Source: Batillaria attramentaria (lineage: Eukaryota; Mollusca; Gastropoda; Batillariidae). From it: a stretch of 64,000 nt of DNA. Positions 26,299-48,431 of the stretch are shown here, one piece after another (positions within the stretch are counted from its first letter, which is position 1; the number at the start of each line of letters is the position of its first letter). Position numbers and translations under genes: made by a program. A model generated the notes under the pieces. That model saw only the letters and a list, made by a program, of their open reading frames with translations. It did not search any database and was not told the origin of the DNA. The stretch is from assembly GCA_018292915.2 (NCBI GenBank), contig JACVVK020000001.1, positions 2,010,001 through 2,074,000 on the forward strand, read 5' to 3'.

Positions 26299-29200
26299 CC
26301 CAATATCTATATATTTTCATTTTCACACAGATCCATTTGGGTATAAATCTTGGCAGAGCACAAATCTGGCTGGCATGCCTGTTGACAGTCATGCACTGCT
26401 CTACCTTCCTCATGTGCCTGACTTTCATGGTTTCAGGTGAGCTGGCATGTAGAATGGGGCATGGCCATCAGTGCTGATGAGATTTACTGAGAGTTTGTTA
26501 TGAAGATTTGATTCTTTGGTTTAGGGCCTTAGCATGGACAATTCCAGAGGTGTCTTGCCTCAGATTGTTCAGCAAGCATCATAAATTCAAATGAGATCCC
26601 ATTGTATTTGTGTGTAGTCCTCCAGCCAGTGGATGTCGGACTGTTGTTTCCAGTGGTGGTCTGTGTCAGTCCGCCTGCAGAAACTTCAGACAAGGGAAAG
26701 TTTTGTCGATTGATTTTTTTTGTTTGTTCAAATTTCTCTTTAAAAAAGCAGCATCTGGTGTATTTAGATTTAAATCCTGTTCATAAAAAAAAAATGCATG
26801 TGGTTTGAGGGTGTGGGATAAAGAATGAATAATTAACTACAATGAGATGTGCTTCGCTGGTTTCTAGTTTAGTATATAACCTCCTCACTTGAGGTCTTGA
26901 TATCAAGAAGTCCATATTGCTGAGTACAGTTGTTGGAGCATGATATTATTAGTTTATGTTTATTGAATATATTGAATGAGTTTATGGCTGTACTGAGCCT
27001 GAAATGGCAGACTGCACTGCTGTGTGTGCGCGAGTGTGTTTTCTATGTGTCATGTAGTCAGATGGCCAGCTGCCTGGTGATAACTTTGCCATTGTAAACT
27101 AGCATGTCCAAAGCTGGTTGCATGGTTAGCTGTCGGTTTTGCTCTCTATTCCTGCCTTAGTAATTTGAACAGGAAGCACAAGTGTTTTTTTTGTGTTGTT
27201 TTTTTTCTATTAGAGACCAGTTTTCAAGAAAATCCTTTCAAAATCTGTAATCTGATGGGGAAAAAACAAATAAAAGCAGCCCCCCCCCCCCCCCCCCCCC
27301 GAAATGATAAAGCACATGCAATTTTCAACAAATTAAACAAATGAAAACAAAAAATAAAACAGGCAACGACAAAACTGATTTATAAAGCACATGCTGTCAC
27401 GGACAGGAAAACTCTTTTCTTCAGGCCGGTTGGTCAGCACTTTATCTTCTCAGCTGAACGCACAAGCATGCGCTGTATACAGTGGCAGACGGCAGCCACT
27501 GTAGACTGTAATATAGTATGACTTCTATTTTTGTTGCATTGGCTGCGTAATAAACTTGATAATATATTCATTCCTCTTGTATGCATGTCTTGTAAATAGA
27601 AGTTTGGAACAATTCTTTTGCAGGTTTTTTGTTTTGTTTTTAATTATTAGCAGCAGCAGCATGATTTACAGTCCTGGTTGAGAGGCAGCTGAAAAGATTT
27701 GTATAAAATTGTATGGCATTGTGGTTTGATTTAATGGAGGATGGATGTATAATCTATACACATGACTTACTTTCTTGTAATTCAAGGTCTGTTTACCACT
27801 GTTTCAGGGCAAACTCATTAGCTTAGTTCGCATCAGAACTGCTTCCCTTTTCAAAAGATGCCTTCATTTTCAGTTGTACACCACCACATGGTTTCCTAAC
27901 CGTTTCTGTAAAATAAGGAATACACTGAAGGAGCTAATTCAGAGTGATGCTGTGGCAGGGTTGCCCAGATTCCAGCTTGGGCAGGCAGTGACATGATCAA
28001 CATACAAACAATACACGAGAACTTGACTGGAGGGTGTTGGTTGCAGTATTGTAAATTAATGTGTGTGTAATGATGAACCTCAAGCAGCTATGATCTCATT
28101 ATGTTACGGGTTGTCGGTAGTTCTCATACTCGTCAAGTCATACATGTACCACAGACTAGCAGTTTACCCTCAAATCCTGCCACTTTCACTAGTTTCAGAA
28201 ATACATGGATGAATAGCCATTGGAAACGCGCGCACAGCAAACATCAGGGAAAAGGTAGGTGAAGTTACTGTTCAGTGCGTGCTTTTCACAGTGTCATATA
28301 GTGTTTGACATAGAGGTCGCCGCCTTGGTCCTGTCTTTACAGGTTGGATGACTTGGTAAAGTCTGTGAAGAGCCAATCCAAAACGGTGGTCACCTGAACA
28401 CTTTTGTTATGATAGAGATTGTACAGATGGACTGCTTGATACATGTACATGTATACACATTTACAAGTCATTTTCATTTTTGACTGGCTGGCATTTGTAG
28501 ACCATTTCAGTGTTTCTCAACAGAAATCCTGCATAAGCATATTCATAAATCACTCCTGTTTCAGTACACCGAGTACAAGAAATCACTTCTTACCTGCAGA
28601 TGTAAGCACCATGTGTGAAATATGTTGCAGTCTGTATCACACCATTTGTATGGATACGTGTAGTGTAGATTGTTTGGAAGTACTGGTGGATTGTTTTGTG
28701 GAACCAAAAAACAGCAAAGTTGTGTTTTAGCCCTGTGTTACAGAGAAGACAAACTCCTCAACCTTGTATCTGTTTCGCTTTGAATTGTCCTTTGTAGCGT
28801 ATTTTACCCTGCCTCAAAATTTTGGTTGAAAGTGTGGTGATGTATTTTGGTTGCAAAGCCCAAACCTGTAATAGAGTATGAATACAGGCCAACATCAGTT
28901 TACCAGAGGATTTTTTTTTTTTTTTTAAACACAGATGTTTTGCGTGGTCATCAGCTGACTAAAACATCAAGATCGTGTAGGTTGTAGGGAGATTGATACT
29001 GTTTGTGGTTGGAATCCCAGTATTTTCTGTAGGAGCATCAGATCTGTAGCATTGTACACCAGCAACTGAGGAACACAGAAAAACATGTAATAATGAGTGG
29101 TGAAATGTATGTTTCTGACTTCCATACTTGTATAATCAACAGAATTACATTTATATGCAGTGTACATCTGTGAATGGTCTATGTATGCGCCTATGATATT

Positions 29201-29933
29201 TCATGCACGTAATTTACAAATGTTTCAGATGTGCAAAACCTTGTAATTTCCACGCTGGCATTCTAAATTCTTGCAGATGTTTTACAGAAAGCCTCTGTTG
29301 AGAAACAGGCGATCTTTCATATATGGCAAGTTGGTTTTTAGACAATTTCTGACATAGTTAACAGCCTTAAAAATTGAATTTCAGTCTTGTTTGTACATAA
29401 GCAAGCGTGAGCTTTGTAGATCAAAGATAGCTTTTACCATTAAACTCAATCACAATCTGAGATCTGTCTGGTGTTCTTGTTATAAGCACACATGCTACAA
29501 CACTGCTGACAACAAATAAGAAGTCAAACTGTGTCTTGAACAGAGTTTACTTGTTGATAAACTCGTGCACTGGGTTTTGCGCCGACCCACATCTGCATGT
29601 TCACAAACATTCACACAATCTCTGTCTTCCATCTGTATTTAATTAAACAATTCATCCACAAGCCTTACACAGCCTCACTATACAGTTTTGTTTATAAACT
29701 AACATACCAAAACCATGTCACAGCAAGTACAGCTGAGCAACTGATGGGTCAACTTACGCAGGCAATGTCACACAATGAAGCACATCACATTTAGCCGATT
29801 CAGGCCAATTCAGCAAACAAGAAAATTACTTGGCTCCGGAAATGTCCAGTGATGATTTGAGAACTGTATTGCCACTTATGTCCAAGCAAAAAAACTGTTC
29901 ACAGCACCATAAATGTAACTACACAAGCTTTTG
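26299..29933. other. NSD 3' UTR and convergent intergenic region with BNIP1
   Basis: No coding exon recognised. AATAAA occurs at 27549-27554 and another at about 27268, both usable by the NSD transcript. A 20-bp C run lies at 27281-27300. BNIP1 is transcribed towards this region from the right, so its 3' UTR occupies part of 29.5-29.9 kb. Confidence 0.55.
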
Positions 29934-31066
29934 TCATGAGGGCCAAATACGCTTCTTCACTATGTACAAAACGGTGGCAAAGAACAAAACAAGGGCTAGG
30001 AAAATGAGCAGTTTGTCTGTCAGTTCACGTCGCCCATATTTTGTCAGCAGCCTGTGTGAGTGCTGGATGTGTCCGCCCATGTCACGAAATTCTTCATGAA
30101 TTTCTCCCACTGACTGTGAGGAGCTCACTGTAACAAAACGGCATACACTGTAGTTGCAAAGGACACAACACTGTCAGATTCCAAAACTTTCAACAGAGCT
30201 ACATTTCATTATTAACCATATACACACAGTAAAACCTGTCTAGTTCATCACACGTGAAACAATGGCCTGCCTAAGGCAAATCATTTCGAAGTCTACTGCA
30301 GCTAAATGACCCTATGTAAAGTGGTCACCTGACTAAGGAGGTCTTTTACTGAGACACCTAACATTATGTGGTTTCACAATGGATAAATTCCACAAGAGTT
30401 GGTTGATCCTTCGTGGGTTTAACATCCTTTTCCATCACATGGGTGATACCAAAGACAGGGCAACATGGAAAACAGCCAGCACATTTTTATTTTTCTCCCA
30501 ACAGTGATATATAAACTCAGGGCCCAAACATTCAAAGTCCAGTGCTCTACCAGCTCCGCTAACCTGGCTCTCCTCTACACAAGGGACTGTACAAAGACCT
30601 TGAGTACACTGCATACCTAGAGTTGTCATGGCACTCTCACTCTGCTGCACCTGGCCAGCCATGGTGCGGTTCAGACTCAGCAAGCTCTCTGTGATGTCAC
30701 CTGCCATCTTGGCCAGGGTCTCCTTGTTACCACGAGCCCTACACAGTAGTACATCAATGCATCAATAATCCGCCAACAGACACAATGCAACTCTAACTCC
30801 AGGAATCCTTGGGCATGTTTCACACGTCTGTCCTCTCAGACCTGTAAAAAACCGTATCAGTCTGATAAATAACATATTAAATAAACAATAACCTTTCAAG
30901 CAACTGAATCTTACCTGTGTCGAACCTGTGACCCTCCAGACAGCAGCTGTTCCTTGGTCTTCTTGTCAATAGAAAGCTGTGTAGCCAAGTTGGCCTGCCT
31001 GAGGCTTGTCAGGGTACTGCAAGACAAGCACACTGTGTAAGTGATGATGTGCAAATGCTGTGGATA

Positions 31067-31100
<34 letters not shown>

Positions 31101-32721
31101 CAGCAACAGACACAGATGACTTTACAAGTATCAAGACATAGTAGTGCCCTGACACCACAAATGAACAACAGGAGTGAAGCAGGAAACTGATGGGAAAAAA
31201 TATCTTTACACAGCCAGTACTCAAAATACTATCCTCTGTATTCACGTTACCGAAATCGAGACTTGGACGCTGAAACACTGACTTCAAAGTGAGATCTTTA
31301 CATCGACTTGGACTGAAGTTCATAGATGCCCGTACAAGTCCAGACACATACATAAACTACAAGTGCAGTTTAGTTTTCCCAATTAACTAAAGCTAGATAC
31401 TGTGCTCTTGCCAGAATTGAAAACTGGACTATCTGAGAAACGTTAAGTTCGACATGCGCCCACCCTGACAATGTCTGTCGTAAACTTTTCACATTGGTCA
31501 GGATTGCGTCCTTGTCCGAGGTTTGGTCCTGCTCATGTCCAAGTCGCTCTAAGTCCTGGAACAGAAGTACAAGTGAACGAACTGATGAGCAAGACATCTC
31601 AAATGGGTTTCTCAGTGGAAGAGCTGCTCATAGTTAAAATCAACTAGTTTAAACCCCTCCGCCTCCCTCCCCCCCCCCCCAACTTACTGAAACAGCCATT
31701 AGCAGTCATGGCTTTATGGAGATGACTCCTTTTTTTTTTTTTTAAGTTTCAGCTCAACCAGGCAGCAAGTTCAGGTGTAAATCACTACTGGAATAAAACG
31801 TGTGTATCCCTATTGAATTTCTGTTTCACTGCATTATTTAGGTTGATAAGGGCCAGCCCACAGGATCAATAACCACACTGCAAGCATAGATACATATGTA
31901 CATGTTAACATACAGCCCGTGAAAGCCACCATCTGCGCCATGCAACTGCTGTGCAAGAATCATCAGTACTGGGAAAGCACTTTGTCCAGGTAAGCAAGCA
32001 ATAATGGCATGCATGCTAGTATCACCCGACAAAACTTCTAGCTGATATTAGTTAACTGTGAAAAGAGTGTCTAGCTCATATTATTTAACTGTGAAAAGTG
32101 TCATACTTGGACCAACGCTACAGCCAGTAAAGGCCACACATGATACATATATATAACAAGTATATATATACTGTATATAACAAGCCACACGTACATCAAT
32201 CTTCCCTCGCAGCTTATTGATCTTTTCACGGGCTTGTATACTGAAGTATCCAAGACTTTCTGCCGTATCTGCATGCTCTCTGATGTCCTGTAAAACAACA
32301 AATTTTAACAAATATAGCAAACCATGCAGAAAAAGCTCTAGGACAGTGGCCATTTCAGCTTTACTTTACCCCTCTTGTTCTTCAAATGCCCTGACCTTTT
32401 AAGTCACTCTTGCGGTGTCCAGAATATGCGTTTTAACTTAAGAACACCAAACCATCGTCAACTTTTTACGGCATCCACCCCCCCTCCCAACCCCCTCCAG
32501 CTGTTGTTCCTCTCTTGTATACATTTCCATATAGTGTGCGTTTTGCCAACGACAGATGATTTCAGCAGAGGCAACAAGTCAGCATTCAAATCATATGCAA
32601 CTTCAAAGTATCTTCTGCAATTATTGGAGGCATAATAAACCTGAATCAAGGCTTTCGCTTCAAGATCTAGCTTGATAATGTCCTGCAGGCAGAGCCTGAC
32701 GTGGATATCTTCTGCTGCCAT
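29934..32721 (-). CDS. BNIP1: Sec20/BNIP1 SNARE
   Basis: ER-resident Qb-type SNARE used in retrograde Golgi-to-ER fusion and linked to ER/mitochondrial morphology. Six exons in phase: 32641-32721, 32195-32287, 31464-31555, 30915-31016, 30617-30738, 29934-30127, giving 227 residues (human 228). The start MAAEDIHVRLCLQDI parallels the human N-terminus. The middle contains ANLATQLSIDKKTKEQLL, then the SNARE stretch ITESLLSLNRTMAGQVQQSE continuing into the last exon. The tail-anchor end RRELTDKLLIFLALVLFF ... LYIVKKR is almost unchanged from vertebrates and ends IWPS. Introns contain a SINE copy (30411-30590) and small GT/GA arrays. Head-to-head with ENTPD. Confidence 0.96.
30411..30590 (-). mobile_element. 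tRNA-derived SINE copy (family 1)
   Basis: Minus-strand copy in the last intron of BNIP1. It has the family tail (gtttaacatccttttccatcacatgggtgatacc, then gacagggcaacat and gccagcac) and a degraded tRNA head near 30540-30590. Confidence 0.7.
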
Positions 32722-33086
32722 CCTCCTTTCGGTAACTGGTCGTAGTGAGCATCACGACTTCCTCAAAAGACTCTCAGCATAACTTTTTAAACATTTCGAA
32801 ACTTACTTTTAATGCATACTTGCATATAATACAAGTTTGGTTTAAGGTATACTGGTTACATATATTTTCTTAAGTCCAGGCAAAACATTATTTATATCGT
32901 AAAAATTAGATGGTCCACTTTGCGGTAACATCCCGTCATGGCGGCGAAAGCCACGTATTGACCAACGTTCGGGAACACTGAGGCCGGCTATCAGCAGATT
33001 GCCGCATTGTTTGAAAATATAATACAATGAGGATAAAGTAATAATCTCATGGGAGCTTTGATGGTGTTGGCTTTCCCGATAATAAC
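32722..33086. promoter_or_regulatory. Short divergent promoter between BNIP1 and ENTPD
   Basis: The two start codons face away from each other with 365 bp between them, so 5' UTRs and both core promoters must share this interval unless there are distant untranslated exons. A tcatggcggc word at 32936-32945 resembles a YY1-type initiator element. The region is otherwise AT-rich with no TATA box clearly placed for either gene. Sharing of one bidirectional promoter is inference. Confidence 0.6.
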
Positions 33087-41847
<8,761 letters not shown>

Positions 41848-44619
41848 CATCTGCCATCTCTTTGACTTTCACAGCTGTGATATGTGGAGATATGTAGTTA
41901 TGTTTTTGTTTTGGGGGGAATTTTTTTTATATTTTTTTATATAGATTTAGGAAAGTCCATTTCTGGGGGGGGAGGGGGGGGGGATAAGTGACTCAGCCAA
42001 TGAGCCGTGAAGGTTTTCACAGTTTTATGTTCTGCCATGCAAGTGACAAACTGGCTTTCATGTGCAGTAGTTAACTGATGTGTGATATTTGTTTGTGCTG
42101 CTCTTTTCCAAAAGCAGACTGGCCCAAAATCAGCACTTCCGAAAAAAGTTGTTCTCATTGGCTACATAGAGTTTAATCAGGAAGAGCCCTCTACGCAAAT
42201 TTTTGTTCTGTTTTAGTGTGTTCCCCTGTCATGTTTTATTGATTTAGTTAAGGCAAACCTAAGGCATAATATGCATATGAAATTTTGTAATGTGCTGTTT
42301 CTTTTTTCCCTTACAGACATTCAAACTTCACTGACTTTTTTATTAAATGAGTGTTTTTGTTTTTCCCTTACAAATATTCAAACTTCACTGACTTTTTTTT
42401 TTAAATGAGTATTTTTGTTTTTTGCTCACCAAGGGTAATTTAGCCTCCAAGTTACGTCCAGGTTAGCACATGAATTGATTTGAATCTATGTATCCTACAC
42501 CTACATCCCTTTGAAATCTCTTTCAACATCACAGTGTTATTCGTGAGATTTTGGATGAGTTAATGAGTGTTTTGTTTACTAGATGCAGGGATACCATTCC
42601 AAGTGTCTGTGTATAAGTGTGCACTATACAAACATATGCCATTGATCTCATGAATCTCCACACCTCACACTGCCTATTAATTGTAAATTGTGCTTGCGGT
42701 ACATGTACCAATTTCTGTCAGGCTTTATATATGTGCTTACGTACATAATTTTCCAAAAACAAACTAACAGAAAGCTGCTTGAATATTGTCAGCATCTGAC
42801 TTTATATGTAAAGATTCAGAATGGAAGCAAAATGAATGTGTGTATGGGTGGTTTCAGCTTTATGCAGGACACATTTTACATTTCTCTTTGAGGAGCCAAA
42901 CATATCACACCAGAAACGATTTTAATTATCAATTTAATGTTTGAATGTGTGATTTCAAGTAAACTGACAATGTTAGATTGGAATAGATTTCAGATGCATT
43001 GGCAGACTTGAAGTGCAAGTTGTTGCAGTCGTGGTGGTTTGAAAGCAGAACTGTTGATTTTGTTTGCTGTTTTAGGAAAAGCACACCCTAGTTTATTGTT
43101 GGTTTTACTTTTGTTGTTGTTGGTACACTGGGTTGTTTTGATTGAGCACAACTGACATGTAGTCAGCTCATAATTGACAGGTTGTGCTAGCCAGTCAAAG
43201 TACTCGCATGAGACACATGTACTCTGACAAACAAACCCACACCTGTGCGTTAGCTTGTCAGAGCACGTCAGGCAAAGAGAGCAGAAGGTTAAAAAGCGTA
43301 CAGTGCGTGCGGCTGACATGGAGGATTTGTTTTAGTCAGTGGGCTTAGCTACAGGCATCTGGGCTACAATTCATTTGGTTTGTGCCAACGCTGTTATAGG
43401 ACTGCCTGAACTGTTTCAGGTGTTGTATAATAAGAGGTGCTAAGAGAGTTAGTTTGCTGTAGTTGTACCTAAGTCATAGACTGGCAGTAAATCTGATTGT
43501 TGAGGGTTCTATGAGTGCAGACACTGACCAAGACTCGCTTAGTACAGGGGTAGAATTCAGTTAGCTAGCTGTCAGGCAACGTGTGTTGTTCGAGGCAGAA
43601 TAAGGGTTTCATGTAAAGGAAGTTGGTTCAATATGTAGTCAAGTTCTGTGTGGTATTACATCAAATTTGGTCTTTGGTCTTTTGCCTAGTTTCCCAGAAT
43701 GATCGTACATGTACTAACATCACTGCTCATTCTTTCTGACATCGTAGATCTAAAGGGAAAGTTGACATGGTCTTGATTTTTTTTTTTTTTTTTTTTTTTG
43801 AAGCAGACAAAGAAGCTCGTGGGTTTGCAAGAAATATTAGCTGGTACATCAAAACAGTCATATAACTTTTTAAAAAATTATGTAGTGGTTTGGTTGTGAC
43901 CCAAAATGACAACTGTTGTGTATTTGATATGTACAATGTATAGTGCGTTTGCAAATACTAGTGTATGTGCAACAGATGCGAAAATCCACTTAAATCTTGA
44001 TGTGAATGAGGTTTTCCAGTAGATGGGCAAGTATTCACATGTGGTGCTGTACAATGTGGAGATACGTGTATCATTTTTAATATTTTGCAGTTCACTTCAG
44101 CTCACTTGATGACGATGATGGTTAGAGAGAGACTCTGTGTGTGTGTGTGTTCATGTGATGTAGATAGTACCAGGTTTACGGACTCCTACAGTCAAAATAT
44201 GAATGAAAAAAACAAAAATTATTTGGTAGTAATTTTGCTATCCAGTTCTTTTGAACACTTCACGCATATTATATGTATATGCTTGACAGACTAACAAGAT
44301 GAAATTGTTTTTTTGATGTTTTCGTCGTCCAGCTTCCGTGAGAAAGGAGGATCGATTGGTGAACTGATATTACATTGAACACACTTTTGAACGGGACAAG
44401 GCCCGGACTGAAATTTTTTCAAAGAAAACACTTCACCCTCGTCTAATTTTATTCCTCGGAAGCATGAATGGAATTTGTATGTGTGGCTGATTGTCTTGAG
44501 CAAGTGTTTCTCTTCATTTTTTGGTCACAGCATATGCATGTTTGCCACATTTGTTAATCAAAGTAAGTTGGTTTAATTGTATTCTCACAGGTGCCAGTGT
44601 TATTTCCTGTGTATTGCAA

Positions 44620-44651
<32 letters not shown>

Positions 44652-45080
44652 CGCGCGTGCGTGAGAGAGAGAGAGGTGAAACAAAAGATTATGTGCATTT
44701 ATAGTTATTTCAGTTTTATTCGCACAGTGGCCAGTGTTATTTCCTGTGTTTTGCAAAATGTGTATGTGTGTGTGTGTGTGAGAGAGAGAAAGAGATTGAT
44801 TGATTGATTGATTGATTGATTTACTGGCTAAACAGAAGATCATGTGCATTTGGTGCTCTTCGGTTGATGCTTGAAGTGCTTGCATAGATAACAGTTGCTG
44901 TTCTGTCTTGCCAATATTTTCAGTGTTGAGCATATGAGTTTTCCTTGTTTTTTTCTGGAGAGAAATGTTATGAAATATGTGAACTGATGTGTATGTGAGC
45001 ATTAACTGGATTCTGTGCTGTAGTTCTCAAACGTGGGATCTGTATGCAGTGGGCTCAAATAAACTGGAACTGAAAAACAA
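41848..45080 (+). other. ENTPD 3' UTR and downstream region
   Basis: About 3.2 kb after the stop with no conserved coding exon. A good AATAAA at 45058-45063 is followed by T/G-rich sequence, so the mature transcript may extend that far. It contains a 60-bp tandem repeat (about 42300-42418: cttacaNA-attcaaacttcactgactttt twice), a poly(T) run (43778-43800) and a microsatellite-bearing tandem duplication (44575-44850). Confidence 0.5.
44575..44850. repeat. Tandem duplication carrying microsatellites
   Basis: Two copies of about 130 bp each, the first from about 44575, the second from about 44717. Both contain ccagtgttatttcctgtgt, tttgcaaa or attgcaaa, a GT array, a GA array, then agatNatgtgcattt. 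The first copy has GCGCGC inside the array; the second has GATT repeats instead. Confidence 0.85.
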
Positions 45081-45254
45081 AACAGCAACAAAAAATACTT
45101 GTCATTTTGTTCTGTGGGGAGTTTTTCCATTTCACTCAAAAATAAGAAACAGTGCCTCTGACGCTTCCGGTTCTCTCTGCAAGGAACACAGTTTTCAGAA
45201 GCAGTTAATACCTATGCATGTATCTTCTTGTTGGTGTACACCCAGTCAAAGGAA

Positions 45255-45778
45255 ACTTTTTTTTTTTTTTTTTTTTTGCTGCCACAACTCTGCCGGCTCC
45301 AGTGGTGTTCCTCCCTGGTAATGGGTGGAATCGACAGAGGGCTCCGAAGCTGGGGCAATTGTTTTTATTATTTTTTATTATGCATGATGATGGAGATGAG
45401 GATGATGGTAAGATGATGTTATGGAGGTCCGTGTGGTTTGGGACTGCGGAACAGGACCACGTTCCAGGGATCCTGCGTAAATATCCCGGCATTTACCAGG
45501 CCCGGGAACTACAGCACCTGCGGTGCCGACCGTGTAATCATCCACATCATAAAACGTGTCATACCAAGGGAAGCACCCCCCAAAGTCACACCCGTGAAGT
45601 GAGTGAATCTCGGCTGTGTGGCAACAGCCTCCCCATTGAGCCCATAGCACACCCGCTGTGGGTAGGAGCCGACCTAGGTAGGAAAAATCCCGCTTGCCTC
45701 GGCTGGGACTCGAACCCGGGTCTCCCGGTCCACCCGGTCCATAGTCTGAAGTGCTAACCACTACACTACGGGGGCCGG
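45255..45778 (-). mobile_element. Full-length tRNA-headed SINE with A tail
   Basis: On the minus strand it starts with a clear tRNA-like head: ggcccccgtagtgtagtggt, then a B box in gggttcgagtccc. It runs about 500 bp and ends in an A run (the T run at 45259-45277 on the plus strand). Flanks carry an imperfect short direct repeat (gtcaaaggaaa near 45246; gtcaaagaaa at about 45782). It has a Pol III promoter layout. It is not a tRNA gene because it lacks a closing acceptor stem. Confidence 0.7.
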
Positions 45779-45789
45779 TACGTCAAAGA

Positions 45790-48395
45790 AAAATCTAGTA
45801 CACATTCATTGTGCATTTGTTTCAAAACAGGTTTGCGCGCACTTGTACAATCACTTGTGCAACATAAACAACTCTCATAGTCTTTCTGAACATCCAGTTA
45901 CCACGTTTATGCCCCTTGCTTCCGACCAGTGAAAAGGCGGCGTCCTGAAGATCTGAAGGAGAGAAAATACTAGCAGGAGATTAATGAGACTGTGTGCACA
46001 CATACATAATCCGAAAACACCTCAGAGTGCCCACCCTACACTGCGTTTAGATAGTTCAGCCAAAGCGACCAACCAATTTAGGAAATGACGCCGAGTACGT
46101 ACAGGTGGAAACTCAGCGCATTTTACATTCCCAAGAATTACTAATAAACGAAAACACAGCCACAGCCAAATCTGTTTGGTGAACGTTTCGCAATACAGTG
46201 CACGTCCAACCGCTCATCCTGATGGAACGAACAATAACACGGTTGGTGCCAATTTAGTTTCTTACTTTTGTCTTGTTGCCAGGACAAGCAAACCTCCACG
46301 GAGGCGGAAAAAGAGAACAAGCAAAGAAAAGGAAAACAAGACCACAGACACGCATCCACATATTTCCAACTCGTCTGAGTTACAGTGATGATGTTTTGCG
46401 GCTCTTCAGGAAAGGCAATTAAGTTTCCATCTTGCAGACTTGGGGTTGAGACAGAAGCTGAGGTTGTTGAATCATTAGTTGGATTCCGTTACTAAAGTCG
46501 CTGATAGTGTGAGTGTGCACCCCCCCCCCCCCCTTTTTTTTTTTTTTTAAACTTTCACCGCCACGATTTGACCCTGACTTTTGAACGAGGGCATCCAAAT
46601 AGTTTTGACTAAAATGACCTAACCGCAAGTATCGTCGTGCTGAGTTTGGGTGGTTGGTGTAGTGACTGCTCGGCCACTTAGAAAAGGCAAATCTGCCCAA
46701 AACGAAGATTTCAGGGCCTTTAAACCCTGTGACCTTGACCTCTGGGCAAGGTCATCAAACTTGTATACATCAAAACTTTTTAAGCCTGCTGAAACTGTGC
46801 CAAGTTTAAGGCGCCTGGTGTTTTGTGGTAACTGAGAAAATGTCCGGAAAACATGTTTTAACAACAACAACAACAAAACACAAAAACTGTTGTAATTACA
46901 CTGTCACTGACCTTGGCATTCAGTGGAGGTCATTGACACTTACACTTTTAGAAAGTCTTTCAATTTCACCAGCCACCCTGGCAAGTTTCAAGTGTGCCAA
47001 GTTTGCACTTTCCGAAGAAAGCCCACGTCCTTCGTTTAAAAACAAACAAACAAAAAAAACAAAATGAAGAGGGATTCATAGCTGCAATTTGGTTATCTAA
47101 CTTGTGTCTGACGGTACGGCACATGAAAACAAACTGAACAAGCTCGCAAAATGTCAAGCAGATCTGTCTTCAGTCAGGAGGCACTGTTTAGCAGATCTGT
47201 ATGTGCAGCATCATTATCTCGTCTAGCCTCCCTCTAGACTGATTTCCCTGTATAGTCTCACTACAGGCGGCGGGTTCATAACAAAAATGATAATAACAAA
47301 AATCACAATCAGTTTCGTCTCTGTTTACACACTGAGACAACGTCAGTGGCAGCGGGGTACTTGAAAACGTGACGGTCACGGTCACGGTCGCACTGACGTT
47401 ATCCTGTCACCCTGGGGAACTTGATGAACCTGGGAGTCAGTGTCAGTCAGTTCAGCCCATGAATAATAATAATAATATCTGTGTATTGTGTAGACCCTTT
47501 ACCCAATTTCTTTAATTCAGTGACTGACCCAAAGCGGCGCCGCGAACTGAACTCAACACGCACGCTCACGTGAATCACACGCATTCCGAATCTCAGTCCC
47601 AGTCCGGCACTGGACATGAACACGTTACTACAAATAATTACGTTGTGCCGGAGGATCAGCGCAGCGCCGGACTGAATGTAAGTCAGTTTCGGAATGTAGA
47701 CTGAATTGCATTTATTTTCAAATTTTGAACATTTCCAAAGCAGGAACGTCAACAACAACAACAAACCCAACCAAACTGAAGAGTCTGGCATGACACATAA
47801 ACTGATTCAGTTACTGGTGGGTTTGCCCGTGACTGAATCACTCCCAGCTAAGCCCGTGCGGCAAAGCTGGAAACTGCACACCTGAGACTGACAGATGCAT
47901 CACCAGACCCGTGTATTTGTCTTGGGGGCATTTGAGTGTCTGGTGCCGGTGTGTATGTGAATGGTGGGTAATTGTGTGTAAACGCGCCTGCAAGGCCACT
48001 GGCATTTCAGAATAGACATGCACGCCGGGTTCAGTCTTCCCAGTTTCAAGTAGCTCCGGCCGTCGATACCGGCAAAGTTCGCTGAGGCAGCCGGCGGAAC
48101 TGCGAGCTCAGTTTTGCAGGCCGGAACGGGAACGAGGTACTTTGCTGACAAAATCTGTAGGAAACAAACACGAATACAAAAACGTAGCCAGGTTGTGATA
48201 CCCTTTTTCTCGGTTCGTCCTATCCGCCGGGAAGCCACCACTGATGTTTGTTTAACACCCACGGTACTGACTGACACCGGCGGGCCATAAATCTTGTCAG
48301 TCAGTCAGTGATCATTTCTTATCATCCACCGCCATTGACTGCACCTCGGCGCCGGGCTGCACTGACACACTGTCGCGGGACACACTGGCACTCAG

Positions 48396-48431
<36 letters not shown>

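Noticed and set aside
30230..30360. Transposon end suggested by gtaaaacctgtctagttc
   Set aside because: Resembles words in some invertebrate repeats but no second end, duplication or second copy is present in the window.
45690..45778. tRNA gene
   Set aside because: A and B boxes are present but the acceptor stem does not close and the sequence runs on into a 500-bp body with an A tail, so it is a SINE.
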